Below, piece by piece: positions 38,668 through 64,000 of a DNA stretch of 64,000 nucleotides. The DNA is taken from the NCBI GenBank assembly GCA_951804985.1, contig OX638134.1, positions 81,261,679-81,325,678 of the forward strand, in the 5' to 3' direction. The DNA comes from Dryomyza anilis. Its lineage: Eukaryota > Arthropoda > Insecta > Diptera > Dryomyzidae. The position numbers and the translations under genes were made by a program. The notes beneath the pieces are model-generated. The model made no database searches, was not told the DNA's origin, and saw only the letters and a list, made by a program, of their open reading frames with translations. Position 1 is the first letter of the stretch; the number at the start of each line of letters is the position of its first letter.

Positions 38668-39062
38668 TTTCGACTGCAATAATTATGCAATGCCAGTCGC
38701 TTCTGTTAGTTTTCACATGGTCGCTCCACTGGAAATTCGAAATTCGTCCCCTACTTTGACCACCACTGGGTACAGATTTGAACACAATTTTTACTGGAGC
38801 GTTTTTATCAATACGATCGACATGTCCAAAAATATAATTTACCAAAAATCTTTCTCTCAAATGCTCCTCTTGTTGGCATACGTACATGCCTCAACGCCAT
38901 AGAGGACTGGCATGATGACCGACTTATAGAGCGTAATTTATATCGGCCGAGAGACTGACCTGCTCCTGAATTGTATACTGAGCCCAAAGTAGGAGCTTTT
39001 GGCAAAAGTTATTCTTCGACTAATCTCAAGATTGACATTATTCGTGTTGATGCTGGTTAATA
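38668..39062 (-). pseudogene. 5'-truncated, decayed RTE relic
   Basis: Aligns with 27200-27665 of the intact element: GAGCCCAAAGTAGGAGCTTT, GGCATGATGACCGACTTATA and others. One frame reads FGHVDRIDKNAPVKIVF, corresponding to [17 protein letters not shown] in the intact protein. Frameshifts and many substitutions show an older insertion of the same family. Confidence 0.7.
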
Positions 39063-39228
39063 GGGCGTGGCCTATAGTTTTCTTAAAAACGAGCTGTTTT
39101 TAGGTTGATTTTAGAGATGTGATTTTTCTCAATTTCATTTGGAATTTTCTTAAATTAGTTGAAAATGGTCAAGATAACGGCACGACAGATCATCAAATTC
39201 GAAATGTAATCTCTTATTTAATAACAAA

Positions 39229-40056
39229 AAAAACGAGTTGGGAAAGTTAGGTCACATGGGTAAGTTCGGTCACACGGGGCGGATTTTTATAGTCGGTCGG
39301 GCCCGACTATGGAATACCCTACACCTTTGGTGGATATATTAATGAGGAATATTTAATTGTATACCTTAATTTTAAATTTTTAATTATGCTGAACCTCAGA
39401 ATATTATTCATATATCAGAAATTTACGTCTTATATCCCCATAAATTAAAAAAAAAATATATATAAAGTATAAAAATCTAAAAAAAAAATTGAAAAATATA
39501 ATTGAGCGGACCACGCCTATATTTAAAATTTTGAAAGGCTAATATTTCATAGATTTGATTTTAATAATTTACGGATCAAATTTTTACTATGAAAACCCGG
39601 GATATAATGAAAAAAAAAAGTGGGCGGATCACGCCCATTTTTTGACCACATATTTTTAGGTAAATTCTAACAATACGTTTTAAATTTAAACTATACTTTG
39701 AATACTTTTCGAAATATTAGTTTCGAAAGAGTTATATAAAAGTGACTTGTATGGGAGGTGGGCGTGTCCGTTGACCGATTTTGCTCATTTTCAAACTCAG
39801 TTCCTACTTTTGGCTAACATATATTGAGACGAAATTTCATCGCATTCTGATCAGTATATCTCAAGTTATTCTGTATTCGGACAGCAAGACAGCAAGACGG
39901 ACAGACATACAGACAGACGGACATGGCTAAACGGACTCGGGTAGTGATGCTGATCAAGAATATATATACTTTTCCATACCGGACACGCCTCCTAAGGGGC
40001 GTTACAATATATGCACAAAGTTAATATACCCTGTACCTCACAGGTGTAGGGTATAA
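39229..40056 (+). mobile_element. Dispersed fly repeat D, complete copy
   Basis: Starts ACGAGTTGGGAAAGTTAGGT, contains ACTATGGAATACCCTACACC, two GGGCGGATCACGCCC-type words, a run of CAGACGGACATGG and GATGCTGATCAAGAATATAT, and ends GTGTAGGGTATAA. No transposase frame. Partial copies at 20030 and 36630; fragments near 42060 and 43550. Confidence 0.6.
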
Positions 40057-40068
40057 CAAGGGCGCTTA

Positions 40069-40156
40069 ATCATAGACAATTTAAAGTACACAAATTTTGT
40101 CAAAAAAAAGTCGATTTTTTTTTAAAGTCAACTTTAAATTGTCTATGATTATGCGC
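40069..40156. mobile_element. Short palindromic element
   Basis: GCGCTTAATCATAGACAATT...TAAAGT pairs with ACTTTAAATTGTCTATGATTATGCGC across a loop of about 35 bases that is itself partly self-complementary. A miniature hairpin element with no TSD resolved. Confidence 0.65.
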
Positions 40157-40199
40157 CTATGGTTTTATAAAATGAAACACGCACTTGTGGCTTCTTCAG

Positions 40200-41531
40200 T
40201 TCTATGAAATATTTATTTATGTTTTGCAGTTTCATTCAGTATTTTGTATGTTTTTGTTTTTTTTTTTAATATTTATAATAACGTATTCAAGCACATTTTT
40301 GGAATTTCGTTTATTTTGTATTTATTTAAATTATTTTTATTTTTGCTGTTGTTGTTGTTTGTTTATTCTTAAAAGTTGGTTATATGGTAATAGGACTCTG
40401 ACTGATCCCAAAAGTATTAACTTGCAATTCAATAATTTACGTTTATATTTTTGTTGTTGTATTTATTTGAGTTTATTTCTATAATTAATACATGTGTGGA
40501 TACGCAAATTCGATTTGCCTAAAAAATAGTTTTTAATTTTAATTTTTGGTGTAATACTAACACTTCGTTTAATAGTATGTAGCAAGAAGAAGAAGAAGAA
40601 AAGAAAAATATATAGAAAAGTTGCAGTAGAAAAATAGCGCGAAATAATTAAATAAATAAAAAAATTGATTTAAAGCTTTACGCAGTTGGTTGGGTTGATG
40701 TTGCATGGAGAGGGGAAAAAGGGAGCGGGTTTGTTTTTTTTATTTTGTTTAAAAAGTAAACTTTATAATGCTAAACATAATGGGTTGGATTAATTGGTTT
40801 TGAGTTGCGATAGTGATATTTTAAATAAATTCATAATTCATTGGGTTAGTATGCTACAAATTATAGATATATATAGTATGTATAATCATCAATCAATCAT
40901 CAATCAACATGAGCGAAATAAGTATTATTCATCTTCATCATCATTATATTATTGCAATTGTTGTATAGTTTACAGAATTACATTATTGCTATATTTCAAT
41001 TATATGTGTGATTTATAATATATATATATTTATTTTTGTGTTTTTTTTTTTGGATTTTTTCTTTTTTAATTATTTTCAGTTACTTTTTTAGACTTGTAAT
41101 GGCATATGCAAGTATATATATACTATATTCAATTATTATTTGACAATGAAAGAGTTTTGTTTGTTTAATTAAATTTAATTTTTGCTGTACGGTTATTGTT
41201 ACAATTTTCAATGTAGATTCTTCGTTTCGTTTTAAATTTGGTACTCATAATTTTTCCTATTAATTAGTATTGGGTTTGCAGGTTATCGTTATCATTTTGT
41301 TCTTGTTGTTGGTTGTTGTTGTTGTTGTGTTACTGTATTCCTTTATTATTAAATTGTATAATTATTATATATTTATTTATTCATATCAATAAATATTTCA
41401 TAATGCATCATCCTAGTCAAAGGATAATTGTTGTGGGTATTTTGTTGTTGTTGTTGTTTTGAACATGCAGCAAAGAAGAGAATTTGACTTTGATTTCATT
41501 ATCGTTTTTCAAACAGCTAATCATCAAATGG
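40200..41531 (-). other. Unr: Unr 3' UTR (approximate extent)
   Basis: Downstream (leftward) of the Unr stop, the minus strand is A-rich with CAACAACAA runs at about 41305-41330 and 41440-41460, and several AATAAA signals. No frame with similarity. The end is not fixed; an AATAAA near 40480 is a plausible site. Confidence 0.4.
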
Positions 41532-59033
<17,502 letters not shown>

Positions 59034-59089
59034 ATTGCTCGCGTTCACGTGTTGCTGTCACAGACAAAACAATTTAAAGTGTTAATAAA

Positions 59090-61820
59090 ACAAAAACAAA
59101 TTAAACTCGCCACTAGTTGATGACACTTTTTTTTAGGATTTAAAGATTGCTTTTAGTTTCGCTGTATCCCGAGAGTAAGATTTTGTTATGCACAAATTGC
59201 GTTTTATTGGAAAATGCAAAATTTTAATATGGTTTTTGAATTTTTATTGGCGGTTTGGTTTGGTTGGTAGTTTAGTTCGTTTTAAAAAGCACTTTAAACT
59301 GGTTTCAACTGTTATTTTATTTAATCGTTTTAAATTGTTTTAAAAACATGCAGAATGTTTTTTAAAAGTCTGTTACGACTTGCTTTTGAGCTGCTGCTGC
59401 CAACACTGAGGTTTCCAACACTGCTACTCCCAACACTGCTAACACTACTGCTGCCAACACTGTTGCTTTCAACACGCAGTAACTTAAGTCTGTTCGCGTT
59501 TATTCTCGGGTTTTTAAATTATAAAAGTTGCACAGTATTTGTTTTTTTTTAAAGAGTGATGTGTGTTTGTTTGTGTGAGTTATGTACTTTTGATGATTTC
59601 GCTTAATATTTATTGTATTTAATTTTTCTTCTTCTTGTTGTTGTTGTTGGTTTTAAAACTAATACATAGTGTTGTAGTTTTGTTAATTTTTGAAATGAAC
59701 AAAACTTTTAGCTTGTTACTGTTGAATTTACTTAAATTTTTAAATGTTTACTTAATTTTACGCAAGTTAGCAAAGTCTTTGAAATAACCTAAGGTTTTTT
59801 TGTTTTGTTTTGTTCTTTTTTTTAATTTTATTTATAATTACAATATAATATATAATATACTATAGTATATATGTATCGAAGTCCTTTAAGATATCACGAT
59901 TTTGTTTCAATGTTTCATTTAACTTCTGTATTTTTTGTTTTTGTTTGTTTTAATTTCTTACGTTGCTCTTTTGTAGTTCATTTATTTATTAATATTATTT
60001 ATAATCTTTGTTTTTGTGTTTGCATTCATTAGTTTTATAAATTTACAATAATTATCACAGAGATGTTAAATTGTTTTTTTTTTTTGTTTTTTTTTTTATT
60101 TCTTTGAAATTGTGTTTTTTCTTTAATAATAGGTTTTATTCGTTAATAATAGTTTTTTTTTTAAAGAGGTTTTTTGAAGTTTTTTATTTCAAGAGTTTTT
60201 AAGATGTTATTTAAGTAATTTTTTTAATTAATAGTTGTTTTTTATATTAGTCTTTTTTTTTTAATAATTATTGATTTTTATAATGTTTGTTAAAAACTTT
60301 TTGTTTTGAATATTCGTATTTTTTTAAGAGGTTTTAAAAATTATTTTTGAATTTTTTTAAAGTTTTTTTTATTTATTTATTTATTGAATTTTTCAAATAA
60401 AGTAGCTGCATTCACACAAGGTACTTTTGTACATAAAACACACGCATGCGCAACTGCTGTTGCCTGCAACCTGCTGCTGCTACTGCTGCTCTGTTGCCAG
60501 CTTTTTACGACGTTGTTGTTCTTGCAGATTTTTTGCTTTTTTATTTTGCTGCTGCTGCTTGTTGTAATGTGTAAAAATGCCTTAAGTTATAGATTATTGT
60601 TTTCCTTTTTCATATATTAAACTAATCAATTAAATAATTTAGTTATTGTTGCCTGTTGTTTATTATGTTCAATGCAATAATTAATTAATTAATTATTGTA
60701 GCCGCTGCTGCTGCTGATGCCGCCGCGCAAATGCGCGCCAAATTTGATTTAAATTTGAATTATTTTTATTTTATTTTGTATATTTTTTTCAAGTTTTAAA
60801 TTTTTATTAATAAAAAAAATTAATATTTATAGAATTTTAAGAAATGTTTTTTTATTTTTTTTTATTTAATTTTTTTAAACTTTGCGTATAAATCTTAAGA
60901 ATACGACGCTAATTTAATTTAATGCTTATATAAGAAGTTTACTTGTTTTAATTTTTTTTTGTTTTTTTTGTTTTGTTTTAATTATTTTGTGTTTTTGTAC
61001 TTTAAAACTTTCTTTTCAGTTGTTGTTGCTGGTTGTGTTTGTTTTGAAATGAAATTTGTTAATTTTTCAAAAATTAAATTTTTTAAAATTAATTTTTTTT
61101 TTGTTGTTGTTTTAATTTTTTGTTATTATTAAATTTTCATTTGACAGTGGGCGTAGTGTTTGTTTTTGTTGTTGTGGTTGTTTCAATTTTTCAAGTGTGT
61201 GTTTTTGTTTAAAAATTTCCGTTTTAACCAAAAAGCAAAAAATTTTATTCAAGTTGAAAAATGAATAAAAATTAATTAAATTAAATTTTGTTTGGCGTGT
61301 TTGAGGGGTTTTTTTGTTTTTGTTTAGTTAATTCTTAATTGTTTAAATAAATTATATTCGAGTGTTAAAAAAATTAAGCGTTGCTGCTACTTTTTTCTAA
61401 TTGTTAAATATTGTTGCTCCTCTTTTGCTACTTTTTTTTGTCTACTGCTTCTTCTTCACTGCTGCTGCTGCTTCTTCCTTCTTCTTCTTTCTCAATATTA
61501 AAAATTGCGTGTGTGCTGTTGTTGTTGTTGGTTTTGCTGCCTCAGTTCAGTTGTTGCTCTTGATGTTGTTGTTGTTAATTTTGTTGTTGTTGTTATTATT
61601 GTTTTTGTAGTTGTTTTGTGGCTCGTTGCTAAATTACAATGCTGCGACTGCGCGTTTTCGTTAGGTACAACGTTGCACGTTTTTGAGTATTTTTTTTTAT
61701 TTTCGTTTTAAAATTTTTCAATTTTTCACAAGTTTTTAGTTCTGTTGTTGCCGTTACACGACCTGCTATGCAGCTGCGCGCACTGCAATCTCTTTCTTTG
61801 CACTCTACGCACGGCAACGC
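59090..61820 (-). other. Unr: Unr 5' UTR / first intron, A-rich with CAA and CAG repeats on the minus strand
   Basis: On the plus strand this is T-rich with TTGTTG, CTGCTG and CTTCTT runs (60540-60580, 61450-61620). Read on the minus strand it has the A-rich, CAACAA-rich character of fly 5' leaders. No coding exon found. The split between leader exon and intron cannot be fixed. Confidence 0.4.
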
Positions 61821-61850
61821 TAAATTTTTTAAAATTTTTGCAAAAAATAA
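61740..61850 (-). promoter_or_regulatory. Unr: Candidate Unr transcription start region
   Basis: A GC-richer island. On the minus strand it reads GATTGCAGTGCGCGCAGCTG (initiator-like GCAGTG near 61785) followed by CGTGTAACGGCAACAACAGA and A-rich leader-like sequence. No TATA box at the expected distance. Inferred from composition and gene order. Confidence 0.3.
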
Positions 61851-62469
61851 CGAAATAGTTTTTCTAATTTATTATTGTTTATTTGATTTTTTATGTTTTA
61901 CAATTTTTAATGTTTTTTTTTTAATTTTTAGTAGTTTTTTTTTTATTTATTTGCAGTCTAAACTTTTGCGCGCTTTTGCCCTCTATTTTTCTTAGTCTCT
62001 TTATGCACAGAATTTGTTTGTTTTTTTGTTGGTTTGATTTTGGTTTTTTATTTTTTTTTTGTTCTTTCCCTTGTAATAATCAACTCAATAAAAAAATTTG
62101 AAATGAAAAATTGAAATTTTGGCGTAGAATTTGTCTTCCGTCTTCTTCGCGACAACGTATGTCCTTTGCCCACACACACGGTTACTCAGATTGGTTTGTT
62201 TGTTTTTTTTTGTTTGTTTCTTTTTGTTGTTGGTTTTTTATTTTTTGTAATTAATTAGCTGTTATTTTGATGGTGTTTTTAATTTGATGATGAAGTAGTG
62301 TGATGTCAAAACGGAGATTGTAGTTACAAAAGCTGCAAAAAGGAAAAAAAAATAACAATTTAGCATTTTTTTTTTACTTAAGTTACTATAGTCGATGCTA
62401 TAGCTATATATGGGTGAAAATTTGTCAACCGTATACGCTTCAATAAAAAAAATAAACAAAGTTTCATTT

Positions 62470-62666
62470 CAGTAACCGCATGATGGAAAGATATTCGTAT
62501 TTCGGTAGTAAATTTTAATAATTTCGACTCGATGTTGGCTCGTATATCTTTCCATCATGAATTGGCAAACCTTCCGGAAGAGAAATGTCAAAAGAGCGGC
62601 AAGAAATATGGTGTTGTTTGCTGTCCCTGTCGCTCTACTTTTGTAGCGTTCCTGTTGCAAAACCCT
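62470..62666. mobile_element. MITE family A, copy 4 (left arm truncated)
   Basis: Has the loop (TTCGGTAGTAAATTTTAATA), the inner right arm (TCTTTCCATCATGAATTGGC) and the outer right arm (GTCGCTCTACTTTTGTAGCG...AACCCT); the outer left arm is missing. Confidence 0.8.
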
Positions 62667-62699
62667 TGAAAAAAGCAATTATGGTGTCTGGAAATTCTC

Positions 62700-63105
62700 A
62701 AAAATGTGAATGTTTTAAGAATAATTTAAAGTGATCAAAAATACGCGGATTTTTGCGCTCTTTAAAGCGCAGTTTCCGTAGCCTTTTTGGGGTCTTTTTG
62801 GAGCTCAAATATGAGTGTTTTAGGAGTAATAAAAGTGTCAGAAATATGAAGATTTTTGGGCTCATTAAATGGAGCCACCCAGGGGTAAGAGTCTTTATGG
62901 GCACTTTTTAGTGCTCAGATATGATTGTTTTAGGTGTAATAAAAGAGTCTAAAATATGAGGGTTTTTGGGCTCCTAAAATGGGGCCCTCTACCCAGGAGT
63001 CGGGAGCCTTTTTGGACTCTTTTAAGTGCTCATATATGAGTGTAACACTCATAAATATGACAAATTTAGGAGTCTTAAAAGACTCAAAATGTTTGCTGGG
63101 AGATT
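62700..63105. repeat. 105-120-bp tandem repeat, about 3.5 units
   Basis: The marker TGAGTGTTTTAGGAGTAATA recurs at 62812 and 62932, with diverged copies near 62707 and 63037. Each unit also contains TTTTTGGGCTC and GAGCC..CCCAGG. Non-coding, intergenic. Confidence 0.75.
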
Positions 63106-63109
63106 TAAC

Positions 63110-64000
63110 ATTGAACATTTGAAAATTTCGAAAACAATTTATTGCGCCTGCTGGATGAAATCTCAGACGAAGTCGATAATATGACTATTTCAGTATATAG
63201 AAGAAAACCGAGTAAATATGAATATATTTATATTAGTATACTAATAACTGGCAGATGTCTGGTTATGAAATCGACACGCAGAATATCATCAATATCTGAT
63301 CCACTTCCAGATCCATTACGGATCATTTTTTCCATTAGAACGATGGTGTTAAAAGTAAAAACAAAGCGCCTGTTCATGATAAACAACTGAACAACTGTGA
63401 CTGAACACACTAAATTCGCATCTTTTGAAATTCAAATATTTTTTTGAGCACTTTTAAAACCATAATTTTTCATATTTGACTCCATTTTGTGAGGAACCCA
63501 GAGGTGATGGAGCAAACAGACTTCAAATTCGAGATCAGCGACCCATAAAAAACCGTTATCAAATCGAAATGTAGTATATATATATTTTTTTTTTGTACTG
63601 TGTTATCAAAGTGAAAGTTGGTCAATAGTACAGATGATTCAAATTGGTCGGAAAGTGAAAAATTACTGAAATCAATGCCTATTGGTACCTTTTCGAGGTC
63701 AAATATCCCCGTAAACAAATATATATAGTTTTTTCATCATGGTTTTTTTCAATATACAGTTATCTGGCCCATCATCTGATTAAAACTTCTATGATCGATG
63801 TTTTTTTTTTTACAAAAACTAGTGACGTTTGAAATCAGTTTTAGTATTTCTGTAAAACGGTAGATTTATGTTTTCAAATTTGGAAAAATATTGAATACTG
63901 TTATGAATTTAATGAGTAATAACTGGCAAATCATGAAAACACAATTTTTCGTGTGATCCAATAAATAAAAATACATTTATAACCCAAGTTGTCACTTGTA
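63110..64000. other. Intergenic, nothing recognised
   Basis: AT-rich. Frames of 60-80 codons have no recognisable similarity or codon structure. Confidence 0.5.

Overview
This is about 64 kb of an AT-rich insect nuclear genome, almost certainly a brachyceran fly (Diptera). The two recognisable genes have strongly fly-like protein sequences (Cbl with the short/long isoform layout known from Drosophila, and Unr with fly-type glutamine-rich insertions). Introns are long, and untranslated regions carry CAA/CAG runs. Abundant old transposons, long AT-rich tandem arrays and a tRNA-derived SINE suggest a fly with a larger, more repeat-rich genome than D. melanogaster. I cannot name the species.

Layout. 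1-2030: a 19-bp AT-rich tandem array. About 2315-2700 (minus): the first coding exon, with signal peptide, and likely promoter of a gene whose remaining exons lie left of the window. 3480-12240: intergenic DNA full of transposon relics, a 32-bp minisatellite, a SINE cluster and one possible two-exon small gene (9497-9929). 12594-33717 (plus): Cbl in eight coding exons (933 aa long form; 446 aa short form by reading into intron 6). Its first intron holds several TIR elements, two of which contain host-gene-like sequence. Its sixth intron holds a foldback element, MITEs and a complete RTE-type retrotransposon with an 11-bp target-site duplication. 34480-40200: intergenic repeats. 41532-59054 (minus, convergent with Cbl): Unr/CSDE1 in twelve coding exons (1048 aa), with its promoter probably near 61.8 kb. 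62300-64000: intergenic.

The two genes do different jobs. Cbl is an E3 ubiquitin ligase that down-regulates receptor tyrosine kinases. Unr is a multi-cold-shock-domain RNA-binding translational regulator. Both reconstructed reading frames close exactly in frame across all junctions, which supports the exon models.

The most unusual content is in the repeats. Three unrelated non-autonomous TIR elements (14321-15534, 18157-19894, 53942-55041) each enclose GC-richer, exon-like sequence. One is clearly a fragment of the RIC1/Rich (Rab6 GEF subunit) gene, with one motif captured twice, and another carries intron-like segments. This resembles Pack-TYPE gene-fragment capture, best known from plants. 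Other notable items are the multi-level inverted repeat at 47459-48479, nested MITEs, inverted SINEs, a tandem NAG acceptor in Unr, and a 5-codon terminal Unr exon 2.6 kb away from its neighbour.

All calls rest on reading the sequence and family knowledge; no database search was run.
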